Part shown: positions 24,186 to 35,900 of the stretch, piece after piece
Layout of the letters: the number at the start of each line of letters is the position of its first letter
How positions within the stretch are numbered: position 1 is the first letter of the stretch
Source: Echinococcus granulosus
Lineage: Eukaryota > Platyhelminthes > Cestoda > Cyclophyllidea > Taeniidae
Assembly: GCF_000524195.1 (NCBI RefSeq)
Contig: NW_020170398.1
Span: 1,149,665-1,213,664 of the forward strand
Length of the DNA stretch: 64,000 nucleotides
Reading direction: 5' to 3'
Position numbers and translations under genes: made by a program
The notes under the pieces: model-generated
What the model was told of the DNA's origin: nothing
What the model saw: the letters and a program-made list of their open reading frames with translations, nothing else
The model's database searches: none

Positions 24186-26504
24186 CGCAGAGTTAAGCAT
24201 TTTCTTTAAGACTGATTAGACTTAAAAGATTTCTGAAATTTCTGGAAGAAACATACACAAGAAAAGTGAAAAAAACATGAATGGTATTCTTGACGAAATA
24301 TCGCATATTCCAAATCTCCTCAAACACTTCATTTTTAATGGATCTTGGTGAAGAAATTAGTGCAGATCAACCAATGCAATCCAAAGTAACACAGAAGTCA
24401 TTAAATACATTAGGAGTGAAAAATAAACTTAAAGTTTAGCTTGAAATTAAATGTCAAGTAATTTTGGCCAATTCAACAAAGTGATGGGACTTTTGAAGCC
24501 GGAAGCCACCGCGACGTTGCAGGGGAGGCTCCATGGAAAACGCATCGGAGAGTTTTTAAAAGAAAGCATTTGAAAAACAAAAACTACTGACGACAGTTTC
24601 AATTTTGAGAAGGTCTGTTTTCTTGGCCACTTGGGCTCCAGTGATAAATTTACTTCTGTTTAAGTTACCCCTGTAAATTGAGCAATGTCGACTTCACGCA
24701 ATTTATGTTACTGGGATGTCTGTTGGCCTAGGGCCTATTCATGAGAAAGGTAGTGTTATTTCTAAGTTGTCTAAAAACATGCCCGAAGAGGTCATAATTT
24801 TTGTTAACGAGTACTCAAGGATACGTGACACAACAGCGCCTCCTCTTGATTTCAGTAAGATCATTAAAGTAATACTTCAATTTTCTACCAAAAAAGCAAA
24901 ATTATTTTGCAGATAAAAAAGATGAATAATTTGTGCCACATATTGCAATCGTACACAGGGGTTTGCAACTCCATCTCCACCTGGTGCGAATCACGCACTA
25001 CTGAAATCCCAAATACGCAGCTATTGAGTAGCATTGCTGGACGGTAAAGTTTTATAAGCATCAAGTGCAGTGACTTTCAAGGTATGATGCGTACTTTTAA
25101 GATTTCACCTCTTCTAAAGTATCTTTAACACTATTGTCTCACAGTCTCTTATGTCCCTCGAGGCAGGCGAGTGGACCAAATGCAAAAGTTCCTCTTCCCT
25201 ACTTGGTTTCACTTTTTAGTTTGTAACCAGAGGATTACTTTCGTGAGTTTTCGTGTGGGCCCTGTTTTTGATTTGCAAGGTAAAGCAAGGCGGTTGTGGA
25301 ACGTTACAAATGGGCGATCATAATCTAAACTTGAGAAGAGCCTAATTTGTGTCCTTGTAAAATATTAAGGAAAACAGATTTAAAACAACGCCCTTAATTT
25401 TGAAAAAGAGCTTAAAAGATGTGCTCTGCAGCGCCCAGAGACTTCCTTGAAGACGATAGAAGGCACAATACTCAAAAAAATGTATTTTTGAGGTGCAGTG
25501 GGGAGCATGAGGCTACTGTCATGGCCTAGAAGCCAGGCCAACTGGCGGACGTCAGCGCCGAGGCTTCCAAGTAGCCTGCCACCAATACCAAGAGTTAAAC
25601 AAACACTTGCCGTGCTACAGCTCTGCTTGGTACAATTTACTAGCAACAAGACCGCCTCTGCATAAGACACCTATTGCTTTAAAATTTAAGGAATATGAGA
25701 AATTTCTAACCAGTTCACTCAATTTCTTGGGTAAGCGCAAAAGTACTGAATTGAATTTTTAGAAATAGCCTTTTCCAAGCAAGAATTGAGTGGAGCCTAT
25801 TATCACCATGTGCATGTAAACACGGGGCTCCCAATCTTCCCTGCGCCAAAGCAGTGCAGAAGAACATACCACTTGCAAGAGTAGAAAGGAGCAAGCAGGC
25901 TGCTGGCATGCCTCGAAGACCATGCCGCCTAGTGAATTAAAATGCCCGCGAGGCTAAGCCGCCAGTTAAACAAAAGGTCAGACAATTGCATCAGTGTTCC
26001 TCATTCTTGATTGGATTTACCAGCGAGGTTCGCGTCTCCCTCCCTCCATCAATTATCAGCCAATGAAAACGTTGAATGCCAGAAGAGATGCATTTTTTAT
26101 TAATAAAATCATAAAATTGCGAAAATCATTTGAATTATGGCCTTTACAATCAAGTTTAAAAGGTGGAGTGAGAAATACACAATGCTTACGTGTATCGGTC
26201 ATAAAAAAGGAAGAAAAACTGGCTGATATTACCTGGTGAAAATGTGTTAAATTATGAAAAGCACATACTGTTCTTGTAACTTACGTACTTGCTAGAAATT
26301 TGGTAAAAATTATGTATTAGTATGGAAAAACGTGTCTAATGTCATGTTTATTTTGACGACGAAATCTCGAAGCTATCGGTAATAGCCTTGATTCCAACTT
26401 TTCAGTCTTTGAAATCTTCTTTCCATTTTGACGTCGTTTGATCAAGTAGCAATATTTTCAGTTGTGACTACGCCAACTGTAGAACTTCTGCCCCTTTTTT
26501 TCAG
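24186..26504. other. Stretch with nothing recognised
   Basis: Only short ORFs without family features or splice support. The composition shifts to pyrimidine-rich just before 26505. Confidence 0.35.
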
Positions 26505-26699
26505 ATCCCATCGAGCCGCCTCTTTCTTGGTCCCACTCGCTTAACTTCTCGCTCTTCCTCCCCGCTTCTCTCCATCCAACCACCTTCCTCGCCATCCCTG
26601 TCACTTACACCACCAATGTCGCCGTCTGTCTGTATCCGACGTCCTGTTCGACTGCGATCCGCATCGCCTCGCCTCTTTACGCCGTCCGGAAAGTGGTGA
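26505..26699 (+). CDS. Possible terminal exon coding a Ser/Pro/Arg-rich tail
   Basis: A strong acceptor (CCCCTTTTTTTCAG) is followed by 64 codons that begin IPSSRLFLGPTRLTSR, contain several SP motifs and end SPRLFTPSGKW before TGA. Such tails are frequent at the C-termini of signalling or cytoskeletal proteins. Two other frames are also open across most of this GC-rich block, so the reading is uncertain, and the upstream exons were not identified. Confidence 0.3.
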   Translation: MPSSRLFLGPTRLTSRSSSPLLSIQPPSSPSLSLTPPMSPSVCIRRPVRLRSASPRLFTPSGKW

Positions 26700-27465
26700 T
26701 GGCTGTGGACACCCGTGATTGACGTAAAATCGCTCATCAGTGGTGACAACTTCCACCAAAGTGCTGCTGGCTCATCAACGACAACGGACTGTTGATTATA
26801 AGTGGAGCGCCATCGCAGCCGTCAAGGGAGTTGAAAGCGATGGCAGTGTGGCATAGGAAGGAGTGCCAGAGGTCTGTGTGCAAACTCGAGTCATTTGAGA
26901 AGTGGCGCTTGAGATTTTTCATTCTCCTGATGGCTTTACAGATAAATGGACAAATAGCAAACCATAAATTTGGCCGATTCATAAGCCTAACGCCAAGAAA
27001 ATATGACCCAGGGCACTACAAAGGATAAGACGCTGTCTCTGCTTTGTTTTGTCAACTGTCAAATTTTGTGGAATGAAGTTTGAGGCCTTTTGTCGTCTTG
27101 TAGGAACATAAAATGTCACCTTCCCCCTTCTACTGAATCGCTCTTCCTAAACAGGTCCAAAGAAACTTTCACTGAATTCCTTCCGGTTGTGTCATTTTCC
27201 ATTGAGCAGAATGCTCTCAGCTGTAACTGGCGGCACGGCAAAAAATTCTCGCATAGTCGCCTGATTTTGAAAGATTTTGACATTATAGAGGTTGGTAATA
27301 CACATAGAGTGTATCGAAATGTCAAGTTGGGCCAAGAAGAGGACTCAACAGAAGCACGAAGCTTTTGTCTACCTCAGATTGAAGAAGGCGATGAACTTCC
27401 ACATCTCCGTGGAAGGAAAGGCGTCGAGGAAGGGGATGAAAACCTTCTACGAGTTTCTCAGCGTC
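26700..27465. other. Stretch with nothing recognised
   Basis: ORFs on both strands overlap one another, and none has family features. A long plus-strand ORF (27090-27722) runs into the antisense of the Penelope-like relic and is not taken as a gene. Confidence 0.3.
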
Positions 27466-28321
27466 TTAACTGGGTGGATCAACAAGGCATAGGAGAGATG
27501 AGGACGCTGTCCATACTGAGTCTGCAGTTGCCTTATGAGTTCTTCCATTCTTCTCCAAATATTGCGCCAAAACGTGTGGATGTTGAGAGGAATCCGTACA
27601 ATTTGACGCTGCACTTTGAAAGCGAAAAAAGTGATAGCCTCCGAGGGTGCTGTCATCAGGGATCAAGATCACTGGACTCACTCGGAGAGCCTGAAGTCAA
27701 ACCAGCGCCAGTATGTCGTTAGCGCCTCACCGTTGGCGTCAAGCTACGACTAATTTGAGAAGGAGGTACGCTCACCTCCGTCCCGGTTTTAATTCCCTGG
27801 ACGTACTTCTTTCTGTTCAATTTATGTGGATGCCTAGTTAGTTGAGAGATTAGTTCCCCGTCCAACTGCTGTGTTGATAAGTTAAGCGAGAGTGCGCCTC
27901 CTCCCCTTCTGGTGTTCGTCCAAACCACACACCCATCTAGCTTGTCCACTTGAATCAAACGGTTAAACGCTGCTTGAACCTCACTATACAAAGCAATCAC
28001 CTTATCCACAACAGGCCTCCTATTCAGCATCGTTCGCCTTATACTTAGTTAAGCTCAGAACTGCCTTCCACGTGGTCTGTGCCTCACTTTCAGCTGACAA
28101 AGCATTCGCTGCCTGAACGTCAACACAAATCGTCGTGTCACTCGTGTGTTCAACCACCATTTAAAACGGCGGTCCAGAAAAACAATGGCATTCAATTCAG
28201 AACTCCATTTACAATTGATCGACCATCGAAATGGGGAGATTTTACTAGAAATTCCCTGCATTAATCTAGGAGGTCTTCCCATCACCTTCTTGCTCCACCC
28301 TGAACCCTTCCCTGTTTGCAT
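27466..28321 (-). mobile_element. Decayed Penelope-like retroelement fragment
   Basis: Reading the minus strand from 28321, one frame contains VFLDRRFKWWLNTRVTRRF followed by RQRMLC. This matches the pattern after the reverse transcriptase core of Penelope-like elements (PFLD...LxTRVYRKPTxTDRxL). After a stop near 28055, another frame gives RTMLNR, then FNRLIQ and LDG, comparable to the family's K-R-x-x-V-R-x-L segment and L-x-x-N-G-Y-P motif. A third piece at 27466-27681 has YLEKNG near the linker to the GIY-YIG nuclease. Stops and frame changes show it is dead. The YxDD catalytic motif and the nuclease were not found. Identification rests on motif order, not on a search. Confidence 0.45.
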
Positions 28322-30960
28322 CCAATACAGGTAATTTCTACGAGGTTCTTTTGAGAAGAGCGCCCTAATGCAACATCTTTCAAATGTCAGGCGACCCCTA
28401 TTTTAAATTCACATGCATCTCAACCATTAACCTCAGACGTTTTTGAAAGACTTTACTCACATCGAACCACTGAATCACATGATGAAATCGCTTTAAAAGA
28501 CCTCCAAACCTGCCCCTGTACTGTCTTTTAATCCGTTGGTGGGAAAAAATTGTTTACATTCAGAGCTAATATGTTTGATAAAAGATGAAGGTGAGAGACC
28601 ACTCAAAACATGACCACCAATTGAATTTGAAAAACGCCCCTTTAGAAGTCCCGCAAGTGTCACAGAACTAGGGGTCAACTTTTAAGAAATTTTCAAGCCT
28701 TTCTTTTTATTTGCCAGACTAGTAAATATATTTGAACTATCGAAATGCTTTTTCAAAGGTCATATCAAAACCTTCCAGTTGACAAAAATGAAGGCGCATT
28801 CCATAAACCGCGCCACTAGATGTTATGACCCTCCCAGTTCCCCCTTTTCCATTCTCCTAGCTATCCCTGAAGACAATGAGACAAACGTCCAGCTCGGACT
28901 CGATAATAGTAGCGTAGGTGGCGTAGACGGAGGTCCGTGACGGTAAATTCGTCAAAGACGGAGAAAGCCTGTGTCTGAGCCTTTCATTGAGGTCTCCACA
29001 CCCCGCGGGAGATTACAGCCATGGCAATGAGGCCGTGGACAAGATCAAATACGCATAGGAAATGAAAAACTTGCCTACATACAGTCAAAAGCAGCACTCT
29101 TCTGCACTTTCCCCACCATAGAACCTTTCCAAGAATATGTTTGGATCTTTTTGTCAACTTGATTTGTGAAATTCTGTTCTGAAATTCATGAATGTATAAT
29201 TGCATTGGATTTGAAAAAAAAACTTGCTGTCAAGTTTTATTCTTTCACTTAAGACTGAAGTAAAAGCCTTTCCAAAAGACAACTTAAATTTTCTTTCCCA
29301 CCAATAACAACAGCTTTTTCGACTTTGATTCGAGGGGCCGCCCTTGCCCGCATTCCTTTGTTGCCGTTACCGCAGAACAAAGCGGCATCGTTATAACTGG
29401 GCCTTTTAAAGTCCTTAAGAGAATTTGAATGCCCAATGATCTTTAAAACTTTATTTTGAACTCAAGCAACTTCTGCGTCAACTGTGTAACGGAGCTATTC
29501 CCAAAGGCAGTGTAAGACGTATCAATCGGAAAGCAGTTTTACCGTCAGGGTAAAGAAGAGCTGAAAGACTAGTAGAGTGGGGTCTCGAATGGTAAGACAC
29601 TGGGAAAATTAGTAATAAAACACAAGAGTAGGTTATTGTTCAAAGGTACTTTCTGATTCAAGCCCCTGAAAGCAGTGGGATCATTAAGATGAGTAAAACA
29701 GTCACCGTCTTGGTTCACTCTTTCGCCACAAAATACTCAAATTGAATGCGGGCAGCAGCCTTGAACACCTCCAACTCCTCCTGGCAGACAGTAGCAGCAA
29801 TAGCATCAGTTACCTCCACGCATCCGCGCTCTCAATTCCTGCAAAATTGGTCTGCATCGTTGCCTGTGTTGCCTCCGGACTCTCCTCGCGCCAACTGTGG
29901 CCACACGGATGAGAAAACCGGGCTCCTCAACCAGCGCTCTCCGAGATAGTTGGAATGGCGAGGGCATTGAAACAACTCGAATATCAGGCTCTTAATAGGC
30001 TCTTTGGCTGTCTCAAGCACTGTTGGTCATTGCTAGGCAGACGAGATGCCACGATACCGAGGAGGACGATCGGGGATGCTGAATGGGGTTAGGAGATGGT
30101 GGAATTGGAGTTGTGGACCAATCGATTGTCGACAAGTAGCGATTTCTCCTCCTTTGGGCTCTCTTCGCTGGTGGAAAAGTAAAGAAAGGAGGAGCTGGAG
30201 GACGGATCGAAAAGTGAGGAAGAGGGGGACGATGAGGAGGATGAAGAAACGAGTTGGGAGAGTGACTGGCCACTGCAAGTGAGTTGAAAGCAGACAGGAA
30301 ATTCAAACACGCAGAGAGAGACTGAAAATATCAAAAATTCAAAGGCACTTATTTCTTTGTCCCTGACTTTGTCTTTAGTTTTACCCTGGTTGGGTTTTGT
30401 AGTGTAGAAACAAAGCTTGAATAGTTTTTGTTTTGTTCATGGACACTTCTATTCTAACGGACTAGTATAAAGAACGGTTTTCGAAAGAGTCCTTGACCCT
30501 ATTGTTAACCTTGAAACGGGAAAACAGCAAAGTGGAGAGACAGCGCCCCGCAAATTTAGTAGAGTCTGTAAAAACACTCGCTCATTGTAAAAAACAACCC
30601 CACTTCTTATTAAAATATGCATTCTTAAGGTGTTACTGTTTTCTAAGAGGGTTTGTGATAGCCACGCAAATGATTTAAAAAGTGAATAGCTTCCCCAGAT
30701 TTTTGAGAGACCGCACTGTCCCTCCGTTAGAACTACTAGCTCCATTAACAAGAAAAACTAATCTATCTATTTTTCCTGCTCGTGGTAAAGCAGGATCACC
30801 TCTTGCAGAATTTGCAACCTAATTTTTGAACGGCAAAATTATCCATTAAAAGGGGACAACCACCCGTCCCCTATATCACCACGTGGTGTCAAGGTCACAG
30901 ACATTGATCTTCCGGTCCCACTAGAATCACGCAGTCCCAGACACACACGCAGGAAGAATT
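28322..30960. other. Gene-poor stretch with purine/pyrimidine-skewed block
   Basis: No gene is recognised with confidence. At 30033-30306 all three minus frames are open because of strong composition skew (Ser/Pro/Phe-rich in every frame). At about 29715-29813 the minus strand has a short open segment, AIAATVCQEELEVFKAAAR then a stop, that looks coding, but its partners are unknown. Confidence 0.3.
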
Positions 30961-31530
30961 ATGCCACTGAGCGAAGAGAAAATGAATGACCTTCAGTTGC
31001 GGGAGGACTGCTATGGTGACAGCAGTGCAAAGTCCAAGGTCACGGAGAGTGGACTGAGTCAACACCGCCATCGTGACCACCACCACTACCACCAACATCA
31101 TTTCCGCCACTCCCACCTTGATTCGAAGTCTACGACAGATCAAAAGCACACAGCTCCTCTTCTCACCTCCCCACCCGGTTTAATTCGTCGATTCGCAGAT
31201 TGCGACCTCACTGGAGACTGTCAGATCAATGAAACCACACCGCTGGAGTCAGAACTCCCAACCGGATCCAGTATTCCTGGGGATAACCGATTCTCCCAAA
31301 CCTCCACGAAGTTGCTAGTCCCGGGGAGTGGATGGAGAGGGAGGTTGTTCGGAACTTTAAAAAAAACAGTATCTGAAGGTGGTGAGAAGTTGGAGACGGA
31401 TGAGAATGCGAAGAAAGAAGGCGAGGAGGAAGTGAGTGAAAAGTGGCTCCGATTCAAACCACTCAAGGACATCTTTCACCTCTACGGCAAGACGCGATTA
31501 GTTCGCAGACTGTCATTTCTGGATGAATGA
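30961..31530 (+). CDS. Orphan 189-residue protein, His-rich N-terminus and acidic middle
   Basis: A single open reading frame starts MPLSEEKMNDLQL and ends RRLSFLDE before TGA. An in-frame TAG lies at 30922 upstream, and a CACTAG acceptor-like site there would let it be a terminal exon instead. Features by position: a His-rich stretch at about 35-55, a Thr/Ser/Pro-rich middle, a basic patch GWRGRLFGTLKK near 124-136, an acidic Lys/Glu stretch at 143-160, then KPLKDIFHLYGKTRLVRRL. There is no signal peptide or membrane segment. The codon choice and varied composition favour real coding. No family is recognised; it could be the cytoplasmic tail of a larger protein whose other exons are upstream. 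Confidence 0.4.
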   Translation: MPLSEEKMNDLQLREDCYGDSSAKSKVTESGLSQHRHRDHHHYHQHHFRHSHLDSKSTTDQKHTAPLLTSPPGLIRRFADCDLTGDCQINETTPLESELPTGSSIPGDNRFSQTSTKLLVPGSGWRGRLFGTLKKTVSEGGEKLETDENAKKEGEEEVSEKWLRFKPLKDIFHLYGKTRLVRRLSFLDE

Positions 31531-32631
31531 GTGAATGGAGGAGTTCAGGGCGAGGAGAGCGTATTCTTTTAATTTGAATTTTGGATTTTAGTGTGTGTGC
31601 GTGAATCTCCTTCCTTTTTAAGGCGCCTACCCGTGAAGATGCGCCTTTACACATTGTGGTTTAGTGGAAGCCTTTCAACCGATTTAATCTTCAACCCTAT
31701 CGTCATCATTATTTTAAACAGATATTCTGTTAAACCCACCGCCTTCCTTACTTTGGATACTCGTCTAATTTCGATAAAAATTCATTTAAACCTTAAGATT
31801 TTAATACGTTTTATTGGTTATAAATGCAAATTTTTGTCCGAAAATTTGATTCAAACATAAGAAAGAGGTTTAATTCACAAATATGAATGAAAGCCGATGT
31901 AGAGAGTGAAAATATATTTGGAATACGTCACATAAATGCATAACCATTCGGTTTTCGTATCTGGTCCCACGCGTCACAAATATGTGACATTGGTGACTAA
32001 TAAGCTCATGAAAGTATGGTTGTACTCAGATTGGATAGACCTAGTCTGAGAATGACTAATTTTTGTAGAATTTGAGCGACATAGCTTTGAAAAGAGCATA
32101 CCTTTTTGGGTCTGTAACGACCGACTTTCCTCTGCGACCCGGGTAAATGATCAAGCCACTGTGTCACCATACCTCACGCGGCAAATTCTGGACGACAAGT
32201 CGACCAACCTTGTGGTTTTGTCAAGTCACCGCCTTGGGGTAAAAGAGGATGGAAAAGTTAGGCGTACAATGGTCTCAAAAGGAATTGAGTTCTTTTGCAC
32301 CGCGCTTAGTCAAGTCGGTGTCGAAGGAGTTGTCCACCGTCGGAGTTGGGGACTGCAGACACAGGACAATGTTGATGGCACGAAGATGATGAAGGTGCTG
32401 TGGTCATTGACAGTTAGAAGTGTCAGCTCAATGGTCGGTCTGACATGGTGAGTGATTGAACGAAATTGGAGTTGTCCAAACCTCCTCCCCTAGTGATTCG
32501 GCACCACAGCCTTTACTAGGCACCGCTATTTCGCTCCGCACACCAATTCCGCCTTTGCAATACAGCACGTCATTTCAGCGTCGACATTAAAAAAACGTAC
32601 TCTTTTAAAAAAACCACCCACTTATAATTAT
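31531..32631. other. Intergenic, nothing recognised
   Basis: Lies between the orphan ORF and the proposed 3' end of the taxilin gene. A 96-codon plus ORF at 32161-32451 has no family features. Confidence 0.35.
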
Positions 32632-32637
32632 TTTATT
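32632..32637 (-). terminator. Candidate poly(A) signal of the taxilin gene
   Basis: AATAAA on the minus strand, about 340 nt past the taxilin stop codon and beyond the assembly gap. It is the nearest canonical hexamer seen; its use is inferred. Confidence 0.4.
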
Positions 32638-32716
32638 ATAATTATTTGTACAAAGGAGCTTTCTGGCAAGGCGAAAAATCAGTCTAAATATGTATAAGCT
32701 TGTTGGGAAGAGAGGT

Positions 32717-32899
32717 GGAGAGAGAGAGAGAGAGAGAGAGGAAGGNNNNNNNNNNNNNNNNNNNNNNNNNNNNNNNNNNNNNNNNNNNNNNNNNNNNNNN
32801 NNNNNNNNNNNNNNNNNNNNNNNNNNNNNNNNNNNNNNNNNNNNNTAGTAGTAGTAGGTAGGTAGGAGGAGGAGGAGAGAGAGAGAGAGAGAGAGAGAG
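32717..32899. repeat. GA/TAG/GTAG/GAG microsatellite with assembly gap
   Basis: A GA run (32719-32740) is followed by 100 N (32746-32845), then TAG, GTAG and GAG units and a second GA run (to 32899). The exact 100-base N run is the usual placeholder for an unknown gap size, so the repeat could be much longer in the genome. It lies in the taxilin 3' region, not in coding sequence. Confidence 0.9.
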
Positions 32900-32977
32900 G
32901 GAAGTAATAAAGTACACAATCAAGTGGATAAAAAAGAGTGATATGAAGTGAGACGGTTGCTGGCCATGGCGACGAGT

Positions 32978-35900
32978 TTAAGACTTTTCATCAATCTTTT
33001 CCTCTCCCTTCTTATTCTCGTCTCCATCAGCATCTTTTTCTGCCTTTGGTTGTGCTTCCTCTTCTAAAATAAATCAGAATTTCATTGAAAAAAAGATAAG
33101 GCTGAAATGTTGACAACTTCAGAGGACGTCCATATCCCGATTCTCTAGTTTCTAACTCCACGGCTAATTCCTGTGCATTCTAGTCCCTTCTGATTGACCA
33201 ACACACATATAGATGTGATAGCAATGGCTGTAAGATCAAGGCCAAGCAAATATTAGTAAACACGTAAGGCTGGAACCATTCCTAGGCGCTAGCATCCCCC
33301 CTTAACCGGCCGGCTGCCACTTGCACCCACGTCGTACCCTTTGTTTGCTACTACACGTCAAGAGATAAAGAGGCGTCTTCCACCAACCCACTGGGGCTGA
33401 AAATTCGACCAGTTCAGAGCTCACGCACATAAATACCATTTTGCAACAAATAAGGTCTACCTGGAAGATATAATTAGCATATATGAGAATATTACCTTTT
33501 GGAGGTGAGGATTTGCCAGCTCGTAGAGCACGACAGAGGTTGGATAGGCTGTCAACCTGTTTTTGCAGGGCTTGTGATCTCTCCTTCTCCTTGCGACACT
33601 CGTCGATCATGTCCAAGAGGGCCTTCTGACTCACCTCCCATTTGCTACGCCACTCCAAGGCGGCCGATTCCGCGGTGCGCAGATGTTTCGTCATCTGGTG
33701 TTTGGAAACAAATGTCAAATGAAAGTCGAGACGTCCAGACAACTGCCTACATTGCCCTCAGTGTTGTATCTGACTCTTCTTGGAGTCGGCAAATCGAACC
33801 ATTCGGTCCCTTCCTACTGCCCCAGTAGTTCTATCAAGCCGAATTTGCTTTTTCATCATAAGTTGTTAGCAATGACTTGTTTAACTTTTGGACCTGGGAA
33901 ATGAAACCCCACTGTTTAAATATATGTATCACAAGAGCACAGATGAGAACGCGTCATTTCATTAGTATGGTGCACATTACTATGCTTTCTACTAACACTT
34001 CTTGGATCTGATGCAATTCAGACTCATCAGCTTCACGAGATTTCAGAATTGCAGCAACTTCGCGTGCAGATTTGCCTCTAACATTCAGGGAAGGTGCGGT
34101 GGAGGTGCGTACCACATAGAATGGTCCCAAAAGTCTACCTCTGGTGGTAAATCATTCAAAAATGAATGCAGTGCTCTCGGGGAGACCAACCATTCTTAAC
34201 CCGAGTAGGCAATCACGTCTCGCGTTTGACAAGTTGTTTCGTGACTCACGTGACAAGGAGGACTTTCCCCAATTTTTAATTTCATATAAAATGAAACAAC
34301 TCCCCTACACCTACACTAACAGGGGGAGGGGAAGGGCAAAGGAAAGCGGAAGCGGCACTTACGCGTGTTAATAGGCAGCGGCAATCCTCGAAAACGATCT
34401 ACCTGTCGACCCTCGCTTCTTCCATATTTCACAGGACGTTGTATATTCCAAACTGCTGCCTGGCAGACTTGTGATAAAGACTGTTTTTTTTTACAATAGA
34501 CTCATCATTGATTAGCACAACCCATTCACCACCCACAACACTTCACACATCTAAGGCACACCACCTTCTCACACCCTGACGACTTTCCTCGTGTCTCTGT
34601 GTGCGCGTGCTGCACAGCAGATTCAATTGCCTGGCATGTTGAAGATTAAACACTCCTTCCATCCAACAAACCTGCAAAACTCCTCTTTTTTAGAAAAAGC
34701 CAAGATCAGTGGATTGGAGGAAAGAACGTCCCATTCTTATTCTTACAAGACACACAAGACTGCATGCTCCAAACCACTTAGAGGAAGGGAGAAAGGTGGC
34801 GTCCTAACCTCATTTGCAGCCTTCGGTTGCCCTTAGTTCACATTTCCTTAGCATCACACCCCCCGAAACAGAACTGATATGTCTTTTGGAGGGGAAAATG
34901 CCGAGATAGGAAGGAAGGTGGATAGGGCTAGGGTTTTTCCTGGGTTCTAGAGACGAAATGTTGTATAAAGGCCGAGATGCTAATGTTAATTTTTCAACGA
35001 ATAAAGCATTTAAAGTGCTTTCTAGAAATATTCAGGCTTTATCACCAGATAAGGTACGAATTTACTGAGTGTGACTTATCTAAATTTGACAGCTAACGTA
35101 GTTTGAAAAAATAAAACATGAAAATGAAAAGCCAGGCGAGATTCGCGATAGTTGAGTGAAGGGTCTTCGCTGTCACCTTGACAACACCGAGCCAACGATA
35201 GATCAAATAAGACTTTTTTCTTTTCAAAAAAGACAATTTATCCTCCCAATCGGTGAGAACTGCCTAGTATGAGAGAGGGTGAAATCTTAGGGACTCTTTT
35301 GTTTTGTCGATAAGAAAACATTGAAAGGGATACAGGCTCGCCGCAAACGGTTAGACAAACACCCCCATGGTTTCAGTTTAAGGCTGATTTGTGTAAAATC
35401 AGCCAATCTCTTTACCGAGGAAAGGTTTGATGGGAGAAAGCCAGATTTGATTTCATAAATTTTGATTATTCAAACGTCACAAACCACTTTCCTTGAAATC
35501 TTCCACTTTTGTACTTCTGAATGGTTCTTGCAATGACACCCATGTTTATTATGAGATGAAAAGATTCACCGACTCCATTACGGTTTATCACTAGTAAATA
35601 CTTGGGTCCCAGCCCAGTTCTCACACATGGCCGGCAAAATGGCAAAAGTTGTCTCCGCTGAACGAGAGTCACAACAATAATAATAATAACCGTTAAGGAA
35701 AAAGATGAAGTCGTCAGAACTACCTACGCTATGTTATCTACACTACTCCGTGATTCCTGAATTGAGTGAAGGGACCGAGTTTAGGAGATAAAACGACCGA
35801 GAGAATCCCATCAAGGATCACAAAGCGCAAGGTCAAATTCTAACCATAAAAACAGAAAATACTTCTTTTGTTTAAGCTGTGTTGGAAGAATTCGTAAATG

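Noticed and set aside
27090..27722. 210-codon plus-strand ORF
   Set aside because: Its second half is antisense to the Penelope-like relic, it has no family features and no splice context. It is most likely chance.
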